DNA of 64,000 nucleotides from Bradyrhizobium erythrophlei (GTDB lineage Bacteria; Pseudomonadota; Alphaproteobacteria; Rhizobiales; Xanthobacteraceae): NCBI RefSeq assembly GCF_900129505.1, contig NZ_LT670818.1, positions 7,597,001 through 7,661,000 of the forward strand, in the 5' to 3' direction. Made by a program: the position numbers and the translations under genes. Each line of letters starts with the position of its first letter. Position 1 is the first letter of the stretch. Positions 51,483 to 61,370 of this stretch are shown here, one piece after another. The notes beneath the pieces are model-generated. The model searched no databases, was not told the origin of the DNA, and saw only the letters and a program-made list of their open reading frames with translations.

Positions 51483-52484
51483 TCAGTGGTAGGCGGAGCC
51501 CGCCAGCGAGGATGGACGATTCAGGAATTCGGGCGGCTGGTCCGCGGGCCGTCGCAAGGATTCCGACGGAGACTCGCCAAACAAGCCGCGATAGGCGACC
51601 GAGAAGCGACCAAGCTCCCAGAAGCCATGGTCGGTGGCAACCCGCGTAACGGTTGCCGTCGAGGGATCGGCGCGCAAGAGTGCGCGGCGGGCAAGATGCA
51701 TTCTTCGCAGGGAAAGATAGCGGATCGGGCCCATTCCCAGATGCTCCTCGCAGGCAACGCGCAGCGTTCTTTCCGCCACACCAATCCCCGCGCAAATCTC
51801 TGTCAGATACAGCGGCCGGCCGGGGTGTGTGTCCAGGAATTCTTCGAACCGGGCAATGATCATGTCGTGACGGCGGCCGCCGCTCCTCATTCCCAGGGAA
51901 CAACCCTCAGTCAGGCACCGGATCATCACAAGAATCAGCTCCTGCTCCAGCGCCCGAGCCACCTCGGGGAGAGAAAGAATATCCGGAGTGGATTTGGCGA
52001 GCTGTCCGACCATCTCATGAATTGTCAGCAGCCGTGACATCAGCTCGGGAGCTGGCCTAATGAGATGTTTCAGGGGCGACCCCGAATATTCGCGGCCGGC
52101 TACGGCTTTGCACGTTGCATCGAGATCGTCCCTGGGGAGAGACATCGATCCCCAATCGCAGTTGGCCTCGGTCCGCCGATACATCAAGTCAGTGTCGTTG
52201 ATAACGATATCGCCGGGCAAGACCGCCATGCCGCAGTGTTGCATTGCCGGCTGGTTTGGCCTGGTTAGAAAGCCGATTGCCGCTCGATGCGGCTTGACCA
52301 TACCGATGTAAACTCGGGGCAGATCCTCGTGAGCGCCGTGTACCCATAGTTTGCTCAGGCTGACTTGAGTGAGCTCGGCGCGGAATGCCCCCTTCACGGT
52401 GGGGAAAAGCTCCACGTCCACGGAACGAAAAGCTGATTGATAGGCAAACGGATCGGTAAAGCTGAGTACCCTGCTCGAAGGCAT
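51483..52484 (-). CDS. AraC-family transcriptional regulator (second of pair)
   Basis: 333 residues, paralogous to the neighbouring regulator: both share a VARALEQELI segment, an RFEDAL/RFEEFL segment, E-RTLRxxCxE-LGM-P-RY and the LGRF-VAYR-FGE-PS close. The C-terminal double helix-turn-helix is intact. AGGAG seven bases before the ATG at 52484 makes the start firm. Tandem AraC paralogues next to catabolic sulfatases suggest duplication followed by division of targets or ligands. Confidence 0.87.
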   Translation of the reverse strand: MPSSRVLSFTDPFAYQSAFRSVDVELFPTVKGAFRAELTQVSLSKLWVHGAHEDLPRVYIGMVKPHRAAIGFLTRPNQPAMQHCGMAVLPGDIVINDTDLMYRRTEANCDWGSMSLPRDDLDATCKAVAGREYSGSPLKHLIRPAPELMSRLLTIHEMVGQLAKSTPDILSLPEVARALEQELILVMIRCLTEGCSLGMRSGGRRHDMIIARFEEFLDTHPGRPLYLTEICAGIGVAERTLRVACEEHLGMGPIRYLSLRRMHLARRALLRADPSTATVTRVATDHGFWELGRFSVAYRGLFGESPSESLRRPADQPPEFLNRPSSLAGSAYH

Positions 52485-52841
52485 TTCCGTACTCCTGGAT
52501 TTGCCGAGACAAAAAACTGACTGCTGGACCGCGCCTTCTTAAATAAAATGAGAAATGATGAGCTGCATCCTCTTTGCCGATGATCGCCAGGGCATGTGTA
52601 CGGAAGATGACACAAAACCAGAGGATGCACAAAGCAAAAGGCTATTTCCAAACGCGGTGCTAGGCATTTCGCCCGGCGGATAATCTCGTTCCGTGCTCTG
52701 TCTATCGTATTCGCGCCGTTTCTGCATAGTCGCTCCATTCGAAATGCCTCATACAATCGAGCGAAGCGCGATCGTTCGCGCTAAGACAATACTGTTTACC
52801 TATGCCGTTGCGGCATTTGCGCACACCAAGGAACGGTCCAA
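52485..52841. other. Divergent promoter region AraC / LssY-like gene
   Basis: 357 bp, more AT-rich than the surroundings (for example 52540-52640). No gene or clear palindrome is seen. AAGGAACGG just before 52842 serves as the ribosome site for the next gene. Confidence 0.3.
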
Positions 52842-53645
52842 ATGAAGCCGTCCACACGACGCCGGCGATGGCTGTTCATTCTCGGGGCTGTGCCAATCGT
52901 CTATTTCATATTGGCCTACCTCGTGTTGCCTGGGCTTTGGAAGCACCACGAGCATGAACCCGGTCTGGCCAATCTTCCCATGGTGACGCGCACCGGTGCA
53001 GGCATTCCCGGCGATGCGCTGAACGTCGGGCTTGTTGGCAGCAAGGAAGACATCATTCGCGCCATGCACGAGGCCGCTTGGTTTCCGGCCGATCCGATCA
53101 CGCTGCGCAGCAGCATCGACATCATCGGCAGCGTCGCACTCGACCGGCCCTACCACGATGCGCCTGTCAGTCCCCTCTACTATGAGGGAAAAAAGGAACA
53201 GCTAGCCTTCGAAAAACCGGACGGCAGAAGCGCAGATAAGCGACATCACGTCCGGCTGTGGGTGGTCCTTGAAAAAGGAACGGATGGCCGTCCGGTCTGG
53301 CTCGGTTCGATAACGTTCGATCGTGGGATCGGTCTGAGCCATGACACTGGGCAAGTCACCCACCACATCGGGCCGAACATCGATGCCGAACGCGACCTCC
53401 TGATGGATGATTTGCGTAAGGCTGGAATGGTCGAGAGCTTTTTCCAGATTTCCGGAATAGGACCGACCCTGATCGCCTGGAATGGCGAGGGTGATCCCTA
53501 TTATACAGACGGAGAAATCGACGTTGCCAGCCTTGTCCGTGACGGCGTCAAGAGAACGGAGCCACCGACAACATTGCCGCCACCGAACCTGATTGCCCTT
53601 AAGGACCAAGTCTGGCACGGCATCAGTAATGTGGTTACCCAATGA
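52842..53645 (+). CDS. LssY C-terminal-domain membrane-anchored protein
   Basis: 267 residues. A basic N-terminus and one membrane helix (about 11-31) anchor an extracytoplasmic domain with GAGIPGDALNVGLVGSKEDIIRAMHEAAWFPADPIT and SPLYYEGKKEQLAFEKP, the signature of the LssY C-terminal domain (PF14067 type). The family occurs alone or fused to PAP2-like phosphatases; its function is unknown. It runs in the same direction as the DUF4239 gene but with 123 bp between them. Confidence 0.8.
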   Translation: MKPSTRRRRWLFILGAVPIVYFILAYLVLPGLWKHHEHEPGLANLPMVTRTGAGIPGDALNVGLVGSKEDIIRAMHEAAWFPADPITLRSSIDIIGSVALDRPYHDAPVSPLYYEGKKEQLAFEKPDGRSADKRHHVRLWVVLEKGTDGRPVWLGSITFDRGIGLSHDTGQVTHHIGPNIDAERDLLMDDLRKAGMVESFFQISGIGPTLIAWNGEGDPYYTDGEIDVASLVRDGVKRTEPPTTLPPPNLIALKDQVWHGISNVVTQ

Positions 53646-53768
53646 AGACCGGGCCACAAGGCATGCGGCTGCCGTTCACCTGCCGGCGCTTCGCGTTATG
53701 CTGAAAGGCCGGCGATAGGACGGGTAGCGATACAACGGGTTCGGTATTCCGATTGATCGGGCAGGCCG

Positions 53769-54524
53769 ATGGAAAATCTGACGCATTATCCCGTGCTGGT
53801 GTTCGCGGCAGCCTTTGTCCTTTTGTCGCTCGCCTCAGAGACGGGGGCGTGGTTGCGAAGGCGCTACTCAAGCGTTAGCGACGAGCGGAATGAGGCTCTC
53901 AGTCTCATCCTCGGCGCTACGCTGACGCTGCTCGCATTAATTATTGGTTTCAGCTTTTCGATGGCCACCAACCGCTATGACCAGCGCAAAAATTTCGAAG
54001 AAGCGGAAGCTAACGCGATCGGAACCGAACTCTTGCGCGCCGACCTGCTCTCTCCGGCAGATGCCTCCAGCGTGCGCAAGCTTCTTGGCGACTACCTCGA
54101 CCAGCGCATCGCGTTCTACATCAACAAGGACGATATGCGCCGGACGCGGATCGACGAGCGGATCAGCCAACTAGAGGCGAATCTCTGGGCTGTGGTCCGC
54201 GTACCGGCTCAAGCACAGCCGACGCCCATTGCTGCGCTGGTGCTTGCCGGCATGAACGACGTGATCAATTCTCAGGGCTACACTCAAGCGGCCTACTGGA
54301 ATCGCATTCCTACCGCCGCGTGGTTTCTATTGGCGGCTATTGCGCTATGCTCCAACGTGCTGTTCGGCTACCGGGTGCGAAACGCCGGAAAGCTTTCTCT
54401 TGTTCTGCCGCTCGTCGTCTCAATTTCTTTACTTTTGATCGCCGACATCGATGCTCCGCGGCATGGCCTAATACACGTCAGTCCGCAGAACCTGGAAAGT
54501 CTGGCGAGATCAATCGGGAACTGA
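53769..54524 (+). CDS. DUF4239/bestrophin-like membrane protein
   Basis: 251 residues with helices near 7-25, 43-63, 178-197 and 204-224, and a large loop between the second and third. The opening up to SLILGATLTLLALIIGFSFSMA and the RYDQRKNFEEAEANAIGTELLRADLL segment match DUF4239 proteins, recently grouped with bestrophin-like channels. A chloride or other anion conductance is possible but unproven. It appears monocistronic. Confidence 0.8.
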   Translation: MENLTHYPVLVFAAAFVLLSLASETGAWLRRRYSSVSDERNEALSLILGATLTLLALIIGFSFSMATNRYDQRKNFEEAEANAIGTELLRADLLSPADASSVRKLLGDYLDQRIAFYINKDDMRRTRIDERISQLEANLWAVVRVPAQAQPTPIAALVLAGMNDVINSQGYTQAAYWNRIPTAAWFLLAAIALCSNVLFGYRVRNAGKLSLVLPLVVSISLLLIADIDAPRHGLIHVSPQNLESLARSIGN

Positions 54525-54619
54525 AGTTCATCGTGACGAACACGCCGCATTCCCTGTGCTTTTGAGGAGCGAGCACCTCGTCAGCACGAGAGAAAAGCGC
54601 GGGTGGCCTTCGCGATCAA

Positions 54620-54919
54620 TTACGACGGAAACCCTGGCCAAGATGATCGACCAGCCGGACCAGCATTACAGGTGTCACGGGCGCAATCCTGGTAAATGCC
54701 CCGACACTCTGAGGATGGTATTTGCTTCAAGGACAGGCAGTCGCGGTATCGCGCACGACAGGTATTTACGCACTGCTGTTTAGCGGTCCGAGCCGCCAAC
54801 AAGGTGAGAGGTGCGAGATCGGCGTCGCGCGCATTGAGTGTTCCCGTGCTCACGACCAGCGAAAGAAGCACTGCGACGAGTACGGAGACGACGATAAACG
54901 ACCGCTTGCTACATTTCAT
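54620..54919 (-). CDS. Small secreted Cys-rich protein, unknown
   Basis: 99 residues: N-terminal signal or anchor helix (SFIVVSVLVAVLLSLVVSTG), then a compact cysteine-rich segment CVNTCRARYRDCLSL followed by SECRGIYQDCARDTC, six cysteines in a C-x3-C-x6-C pattern repeated. The doubled spacing suggests a helical hairpin held by disulfides. AAGGGGC six bases before the ATG supports it being real. No family recognised. It is transcribed toward the DUF4239 gene. Confidence 0.65.
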   Translation of the reverse strand: MKCSKRSFIVVSVLVAVLLSLVVSTGTLNARDADLAPLTLLAARTAKQQCVNTCRARYRDCLSLKQIPSSECRGIYQDCARDTCNAGPAGRSSWPGFPS

Positions 54920-55582
54920 GCCATAGCCCCTTTAGATCAGGTCAGCGAGTTTGGAATGACGCCGCAGTTCGCCAGTGAAGTACATCCTTTATTGGTCCGC
55001 AACAGCTTCTCGCACGGGATTGATCATTAGGGACTGGGGACGCAGCGGTTGTAGGCATTCCCCTCACGAAGCCTTGGATCATTCACGAATAGTTTGCGGC
55101 CAGAGAGTCGAGCTCAAGCGACCCCTGCCCTCTCCTCGGATCGACATAAAAGGCAATCGGTAACTTCGCGTCTATGCGAAAACGGCAGATAACCTTGAAA
55201 GACGCTTCTTCCCGAACGCAGTTCTCCACGATTTCGGGCCATCGGATGATTCATACCGGCCGAGCCGAACGAGCGCGATCAAGGCCGCGGATTGCAATCT
55301 TGAGAAGGGCCGCCAATCATCCGGGCAAACGTGCGAGGCGCTCTCCCCCGACCGGCCAGCGAAATCTTGAAGCGGGCAATCGGGATGCCGGCCTCACTCC
55401 CAATGAATCGACATGGATCAGCTCAACCGTACGAAACGTGTCGAAAAAGCGACACGGCTCAGCGTTGACGGCACGCTTTCAATCGCACTGCAATGAAGGT
55501 TCATGCCATCAACAAAGCTGCCGATATTGCATAGTGTCTACCCGAGCGCGACGATAGTCTTATGAAGATCCAGGAGCACTTC
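54920..55582. other. Long intergenic region upstream of the TorT-like gene
   Basis: About 660 bp with no supported gene; the one frame of 127 codons at 55174 is rich in Arg/Ser and looks non-coding. A perfect inverted repeat CGTGTCG-N6-CGACACG lies at 55437-55456, just ahead of TTGACG (55465-55470) and TGCAAT (55489-55494), a plausible promoter. The repeat would suit an operator controlling the signalling cluster downstream. Confidence 0.45.
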
Positions 55583-56668
55583 ATGCGTGCGGCCATGCAT
55601 TTAATGGGTCTATTTTCGCTGGCGACCGTTGGGCTGACATTGTCCACCGCGATGGCCGCGGACGTGCGGTATCCGATAGCGATCGATGTCTGGTCACCAC
55701 CATTCAATGCTGAGCATCGGCATGCAGTACAGCAATATACTCCGCCCGATCGGGCAAGTCGGCCGTGGCGCATATGTGCCTCGATTCCGCACCTCAAGGA
55801 CGATTATTGGCTGGGGGTCAATTTCGGTTTGGTCGACGAAGCAAAACGACTGGGAGTCGTGCTTAATCTGTACGAGGCCGGGGGATATGAGAACCTCGCC
55901 ACACAACAAAGCCAGATCGCCGAATGCATGGCAAAAAATAACGCGGAAGCCCTCATTATCGGAGCAATTTCCGCCGACGGATTGAATAGCGTGGTTGCTG
56001 ACTACAGCGACAAGGGCCTGCCTGTCATCGATCTCATCAACGGCATCAATTCGGATAAGATAGCAGCCAGGGTTGCGGCCGATTTCTACGATATGGGACT
56101 GGCGGCAGGAAAATACCTTATGGCGCTTCAGCCAGGCACCTCTAAGGCAGCCAAGGTCGCGTGGTTTCCGGGGCCTGCTGGCGCGGCCTGGGTCGCCGCC
56201 GGTGACAAGGGGTTTCGAGCGGCACTGAACGGAACGGCGTTGTCCATCGTCGATGGCGGATTCGGCGACACTGGTCTGGCTGCACAAACTCGCCTGATCG
56301 AGGCAATGCTGGACAGCCATCCGGATATCGACTTTATAGCTGGGACCGCCGTTTCAGCTGAAGCCGCCGTCCAAGTCTTGCAGAAGCGCAATTTGGAACA
56401 ACGGATCACGGTCATCGCATATTACTTCGGTCCGGGAATTTATCGTGGCATCAAGCGAGGCTCGATTCTGGCGGCTCCAAGCGACAGTCAGGTCGTGTTA
56501 GCACGTATCTCGATCGATCAGGCGGTGCGCGCACTCGAAAAGCAAAAACTGATCCAGCACCTCAGCGTCACCGTCAAAATGGTCGATCTTAAATCGCTGC
56601 CGGAATTCGATCTAAATTCGAGCATTGCTCCGGTAGGCTTCCGTCCGATTTTCAGCTTCGCCCCCTAA
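55583..56668 (+). CDS. TorT-like periplasmic binding protein
   Basis: 361 residues with a signal peptide (cut near STAMAA, residue 26). It is a type I periplasmic-binding fold related to TorT, which senses trimethylamine N-oxide and modulates the kinase TorS. ICASIPHLKDDYWLGVNFGLVDEAKRLG is the family opening, and AGTAVSAEAAVQVL and IAYYFGPGIYRGIKRGSILAAPSD also fit. AGGAG seven bases before the ATG at 55583 fixes the start; an ATG at 55562 lacks one. It is 15 bp ahead of a hybrid kinase gene, so it is likely to bind a ligand and report to that kinase. TMAO itself is not implied. Confidence 0.85.
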   Translation: MRAAMHLMGLFSLATVGLTLSTAMAADVRYPIAIDVWSPPFNAEHRHAVQQYTPPDRASRPWRICASIPHLKDDYWLGVNFGLVDEAKRLGVVLNLYEAGGYENLATQQSQIAECMAKNNAEALIIGAISADGLNSVVADYSDKGLPVIDLINGINSDKIAARVAADFYDMGLAAGKYLMALQPGTSKAAKVAWFPGPAGAAWVAAGDKGFRAALNGTALSIVDGGFGDTGLAAQTRLIEAMLDSHPDIDFIAGTAVSAEAAVQVLQKRNLEQRITVIAYYFGPGIYRGIKRGSILAAPSDSQVVLARISIDQAVRALEKQKLIQHLSVTVKMVDLKSLPEFDLNSSIAPVGFRPIFSFAP

Positions 56669-56683
56669 GCCGGACGTTATAAA

Positions 56684-59600
56684 ATGGCGAGAGGAAGAGT
56701 CCGGAAGTCGCCGTTTCTGCTTTCAACGCTTGTGTTCGTTGCAGGCATGGCGGCAACGATTTGCCTTAGCTATTTCTTTTTCGAAAGGGCGGAGAAAGAC
56801 TGGAATGCGCGAGTCGATCAAACCGCTGAGCGCCTTTCCAGCACACTGCTGGCTTGGTTGGAGGAAAGCTATGCCCCTGTGTCGGGACTGGTGGCACTCG
56901 TCGAAAATTCCAAGACGGTGGAGCCGAACGAATTCCTCAATGCGTTTGAAAGTATGCAGTCCCGGTCGACCACGGTGCTGCTCGACGAAGCAAGCCTTGT
57001 GCGACTTAACCGTCTCGGCGGGTGGCAGGTAGACATTACATCAGACACACTCGGTTATCCGGGTCGATACATCCAAATAGCCGATGTCGCCCAGACCTTG
57101 TCGCTGGCGGCGAAGCGGCCAAACCAATTCACTCTCAGTCCTCCATTCAAATCCGAAAGGGGCCAGACCATTTCAGCGATTGCTCTTTCCGCCTCCGCAG
57201 CCCCGGAAACGGCGATCGTAGTGGGAACGCTGAATTACGATACCCTCCTGGACGGAATGCGCGCCGGACCGGTCCCGAAGGGCATCTATCCAGGATTAAG
57301 GGGACGCTTTCTGGGTCAGCCCGACGTAAAGTCCGTAGTCGGATCGCCGAACGAACGGGAGTTCCAACGCACATCAACCACGAGAGTGGCGAGCGCGGGC
57401 GCCGATATCGAAATCTCATGGACGGCAACACGAGAGTTTGATGGCGGCCCTTCCTACGGCGTGGCCTTGGCAGGACTGCTCGGCGGCTCGGGGACGACGG
57501 CTCTATTCACTTTATTCATAGGCTCGTTGTTGCGGCGGAACCAACAGATCGCGCGGAAGGTCGATGAGGCGACACTTGCCTTGCGGCAATCTTCGGAGGC
57601 CTTGGGCCGAGAGCGGGAACGGCTACAGCGAATACTCGACGCCTCGCCGGTAGGCGTGACGATAACAACCAACAACATTGCCCGCTTTACCAATCCACGA
57701 AGCGAGGAAATGTTTGCCCTGAGAGTGGGGTCTTCCGTCCCGGATCTATATGTTTATCCCGAACAGCGCAGCGCACTACTGGATGAGCTAAGTCGGAAGG
57801 GTATCGTGCGAGACTTCGGCGTTCAATTCCGCGGTGCCAATGGCGAGATCCGCGACTGCCTCTCCACTCTCATGCACATGGAATATGAGGGACAGCAGGG
57901 GTTGCTCGGTTGGATAGTAGATGTCACCGAATTGACGAAGATCCAAACGGCCTTGTCAGAAGCCAAGGTCGCCGCAGAAGATGCTACCAGGGCGAAGGCG
58001 GAGTTCCTCGCCAATATGAGCCACGAGATCCGTACTCCGATGAACGCGGTCATCGGCCTCGCGCATCTGTGCCTGAAAACGGATCTAACTGCCAAGCAGC
58101 GCGATTATGTCGGCAAGATTCATAATGCCGGCACTTCGCTGCTGTCCATCATCAACGACATTCTGGATTTTTCCAAAATCGAGGCGGGTAAGCTCGATAT
58201 CGAGAACGTCGCCGTTGAAGTCGACTCGCTGATGAACAATATCTCAACCATGGTCGCCCAGAAGATCCAGGACAAGGGGTTGGAGCTTCTGTTTGATATC
58301 TCATCGGACATTCCACCGACCCTGCTCGGCGATCCGTTGCGCTTAGGACAGGTACTCATCAATCTGCTTGGAAACGCTGTGAAGTTCACCGAGACAGGTG
58401 AAATACACCTTATCGGCGAGTTGCTCGAGCAGACGGGTAACAAGGTCAAGCTGCAGTTCTCCGTCAAAGATACCGGCATCGGCATGACTAAGGAGCAGGC
58501 GAACCGACTGTTTCAGGCCTTCTCGCAAGCCGATACTTCGACGTCGCGCAAATATGGAGGAACCGGACTGGGTTTGGCCATCTCCAAACGCCTGGTGGAG
58601 TTGATGGGAGGTTCTATTTGGGTTGTCAGCGAGCCGGGCGCAGGGAGCACCTTCAGCTTCACTGGCTGGTTCGGCCTGTCGGAAACGACCGCGTGTAAGG
58701 TAGTGCCCACACGGCTTGGATCACTTAAAGTGCTTGTCGTGGATGACAATGCCGCTGCGCGGGAGCTATTGGAGGACCAGCTAAGGAGCATTGGTGCCGA
58801 AATAGAGCAGGTGGCCTCGGGTATGGAGGCGATCGAAGCAGTAAAGCGCGCCGATGCGGGCCGCCCGTTCGATGTGCTCTTGCTGGATTGGCGCATGCCC
58901 GGACTTGACGGAGTGGAAACCGCCCGCCGGCTTCGCGCAGACGGCTCGCTCAAGAGCTTGCCGGCCATCATCATTGTCACAGCCTTCGGGCGAGAGGAGG
59001 TACGCAGCGAAGCCGAACTCGCGGGCGTCAACGGATTCCTCGTAAAGCCGGTCAACCAATCTACCCTGATCGATGCGCTTACCGAGATATTCGCGCCGGA
59101 ACACATAACTGCCGTTCGCAAAGCCGTAGCGACAACGGCGTACGATCTGAACGGATTACGTGTGCTGCTGGCCGAGGACAACGCGATCAACCAACAGATT
59201 GCCGTCGAACTACTCGAGGGTGTTGGCATCTCTGTTGATGTCGCCAATAACGGAAGAGAGGCTGTAGCCAAAGTGTTGGCTACCGCTGGCGACATCCCTT
59301 ATGACGCGGTGTTAATGGACTTGCAGATGCCTGAGATGGATGGCTACCAAGCCACCGCGCGCATCCGCGCCGAGCCGCGTCTGGCAGATCTCCCGATCGT
59401 CGCCATGACTGCGCACGCAATGGCCGAAGAGCGCGATCGTTGTCGGGCGGCCGGCATGCGCGCGCATATCACCAAGCCCATCGATCCCGAGCTATTGTAC
59501 CGGACTCTCATGCAATTCCACCGGCCGGACCGGGCCTTGGCGGCGCCAGCCAAAAAGGTCATTCGTTCTTCGCCCCCGGATGTGCTGCCCGAAATCGCCG

Positions 59601-60190
59601 GGCTAGACGCCGCCGATGGACTGAGGCGGGTGGCCGGAAACGTGAAGCTTTACCGTTCGCTGCTAAGGCAATTCGTTGAGCAGCAGGCTGATGCCGTTTC
59701 TGAAGTCCGCGCCGGCGTGGAACGGGGGGATTTCGTCTCAGCCGAGCGCCTTATACACACGCTCAAGGGGGTGTCCGGAAATCTAGGCGCTAAGACGACA
59801 CACGGCATGGCCACTGAATTGGAAAGATCGCTCGGGAACCGTGATGTTCGGTCCTTGGATGCGGGTTTGCCTGCCTTATCCGCCGAGTTGGCGCGGACGA
59901 TAGAAGCGATCCGCAATGCCCTGGCGTCCGATACCGCAGACCCCCGCTCGCGTGCCGTCGTGCCCGATTCGACCAAGACCGTGGCGCTGTTGAGACATCT
60001 CAAGCGGTTGCTGGCGGACGACGACGGAGCCGCACTCGACCACCTATTGGACGCGCGCGAGCATGTCGAAGGCATCCTTTCGGACGCCGACCTGAATACG
60101 CTGGAAAAGGCAGTGCGTGATTTCGACTTCACCGCTGCGCTTGACTGCCTTGCCGGTATCGCACAGCGCCACAAGTTTTCTCTGGAGTGA
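56684..60190 (+). CDS. CHASE-like hybrid sensor histidine kinase, two receivers and HPt
   Basis: A 1168-residue membrane phosphorelay kinase. Helix 1 (about 10-32), a periplasmic CHASE-like sensor (about 35-260) and helix 2 (about 262-284) come first. Then a PAS domain (about 310-425), HisKA with phospho-accepting His447 in [11 protein letters not shown], and HATPase (N box [10 protein letters not shown] boxes DTGIGM and [10 protein letters not shown]). Receiver 1 has Asp735 (DWRMPGLDG), receiver 2 has Asp879 ([10 protein letters not shown]), and the HPt domain has His1025 ([13 protein letters not shown]). The layout resembles TorS/ArcB-type relays with an added receiver. It stands between a TorT-like sensor and a receiver-cyclase gene. 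Confidence 0.9.
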   Translation: MARGRVRKSPFLLSTLVFVAGMAATICLSYFFFERAEKDWNARVDQTAERLSSTLLAWLEESYAPVSGLVALVENSKTVEPNEFLNAFESMQSRSTTVLLDEASLVRLNRLGGWQVDITSDTLGYPGRYIQIADVAQTLSLAAKRPNQFTLSPPFKSERGQTISAIALSASAAPETAIVVGTLNYDTLLDGMRAGPVPKGIYPGLRGRFLGQPDVKSVVGSPNEREFQRTSTTRVASAGADIEISWTATREFDGGPSYGVALAGLLGGSGTTALFTLFIGSLLRRNQQIARKVDEATLALRQSSEALGRERERLQRILDASPVGVTITTNNIARFTNPRSEEMFALRVGSSVPDLYVYPEQRSALLDELSRKGIVRDFGVQFRGANGEIRDCLSTLMHMEYEGQQGLLGWIVDVTELTKIQTALSEAKVAAEDATRAKAEFLANMSHEIRTPMNAVIGLAHLCLKTDLTAKQRDYVGKIHNAGTSLLSIINDILDFSKIEAGKLDIENVAVEVDSLMNNISTMVAQKIQDKGLELLFDISSDIPPTLLGDPLRLGQVLINLLGNAVKFTETGEIHLIGELLEQTGNKVKLQFSVKDTGIGMTKEQANRLFQAFSQADTSTSRKYGGTGLGLAISKRLVELMGGSIWVVSEPGAGSTFSFTGWFGLSETTACKVVPTRLGSLKVLVVDDNAAARELLEDQLRSIGAEIEQVASGMEAIEAVKRADAGRPFDVLLLDWRMPGLDGVETARRLRADGSLKSLPAIIIVTAFGREEVRSEAELAGVNGFLVKPVNQSTLIDALTEIFAPEHITAVRKAVATTAYDLNGLRVLLAEDNAINQQIAVELLEGVGISVDVANNGREAVAKVLATAGDIPYDAVLMDLQMPEMDGYQATARIRAEPRLADLPIVAMTAHAMAEERDRCRAAGMRAHITKPIDPELLYRTLMQFHRPDRALAAPAKKVIRSSPPDVLPEIAGLDAADGLRRVAGNVKLYRSLLRQFVEQQADAVSEVRAGVERGDFVSAERLIHTLKGVSGNLGAKTTHGMATELERSLGNRDVRSLDAGLPALSAELARTIEAIRNALASDTADPRSRAVVPDSTKTVALLRHLKRLLADDDGAALDHLLDAREHVEGILSDADLNTLEKAVRDFDFTAALDCLAGIAQRHKFSLE

Positions 60191-60194
60191 GCCA

Positions 60195-61226
60195 ATGTCT
60201 CTATCGGATCGCAAAACCGTTCTGATTGTCGATGATACGCCGACCAATATCGGAATCATTTCCAGCGTTCTCAAAGAATCATTCAGGACGAAGGTTGCGA
60301 CCAATGGCGAGAAAGCACTGACACTTGCTTCGGCCGACGATAGGCCTGACCTTATTCTTTTGGATATAACGATGCCTGGCATGGACGGGTACGAAGTGTG
60401 CCGGCGTCTGAAGGCAAATCCAGAGACAAGCAGCATTCCGATCATCTTTCTCACGGCCAAGACCGAAGACGAGGATGAAAGGAAGGGCTTTGATGTTGGA
60501 GCGGTCGATTACGTCCATAAACCGTTCTCGGCCTCGGTCATCCTTGCTCGCGTCAAGACTCACATCGCTCTACAGGCGGCGTTGCAGCGAGCGCGGGAGT
60601 CTCAGAAGCAGGCTGATGAACTGCTCTACTGCTTGCTTCCGCAGGCGGCCGCCGAGGAGATCCGCAATATCGGCACCGTAATTCCGCGCCGCTACAATGA
60701 CGTTGCAGTGCTATTCTGCGACGTCGTCAATTTTACGTCCTATTGCGACAAACACGAACCCGAGGAAGTGGTCTCTCGGCTTGACGCCTTGTTCGTTGCG
60801 TTCGAGCGGGTGGCCGCTACCTACGGCCTCGAAAAGATAAAGACGATCGGCGATGCCTTCATGGCGGCGGCCGGGTTGCTCAGAAAGTCGGACGCTCCCT
60901 TGGAATCGGCGATCCTTTGCGGACTTCAAATGGCTGCCACATCCATTGACGCGCAACTTGGCTGGGCAGTACGAGTTGGGGTTCATATTGGTCCGGTCGT
61001 CGCGGGCATTGTCGGTCAGGAGCGTTACCAGTTCGACATTTGGGGTGACACCGTCAATATTGCCGCACGCATGGCGGGTAAAGCGGAGCCAAGCGGCGTG
61101 GCGGTGACCGGTGGCACATGGGCGCGAATCAAGGATCGCTTCGAAGGAGAGTCGTTAGGCGAACTCGAAATCAAGGGCAAGGGAACCATTCCGGTCTTCG
61201 CCGTGAAAAGGCGAGTAGCGTGTTAG
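60195..61226 (+). CDS. Response regulator with class III adenylate cyclase output
   Basis: 343 residues. The receiver domain (residues 7-125) has the acidic pair in VLIVDDTP, phospho-acceptor Asp57 in LLDITMPGMDG and Lys in VHKPF. A short coiled linker leads to a class III cyclase (about 165-335): metal Asp in FCDVVNFTS, adenine-selecting Lys and second metal Asp in KIKTIGDAFMAA, the second specificity Asp in FDIWGDTVN, and Asn/Arg in VNIAARM. All point to cAMP synthesis. The start, four bases after the kinase stop with GGAG upstream, makes it the obvious target of that kinase's HPt. Confidence 0.9.
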   Translation: MSLSDRKTVLIVDDTPTNIGIISSVLKESFRTKVATNGEKALTLASADDRPDLILLDITMPGMDGYEVCRRLKANPETSSIPIIFLTAKTEDEDERKGFDVGAVDYVHKPFSASVILARVKTHIALQAALQRARESQKQADELLYCLLPQAAAEEIRNIGTVIPRRYNDVAVLFCDVVNFTSYCDKHEPEEVVSRLDALFVAFERVAATYGLEKIKTIGDAFMAAAGLLRKSDAPLESAILCGLQMAATSIDAQLGWAVRVGVHIGPVVAGIVGQERYQFDIWGDTVNIAARMAGKAEPSGVAVTGGTWARIKDRFEGESLGELEIKGKGTIPVFAVKRRVAC

Positions 61227-61370
61227 TTCCGGGGCCGCTGCGAGCCGCCAGCGGGCCGCTTCGCCATCCGTTCTGGTACATAAAATTAGATTGAAGCGAA
61301 ATCAGCCTTCCCTGGAGGACGGGACATTTCAAATACTTTCACTCTTAACCTGAAGAGATTCTCCGGATCT

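Noticed and set aside
55174..55557. A 127-codon frame upstream of the TorT-like gene
   Set aside because: Arg/Ser/Thr-rich with no ribosome site or domain, and it overlaps the presumed promoter.
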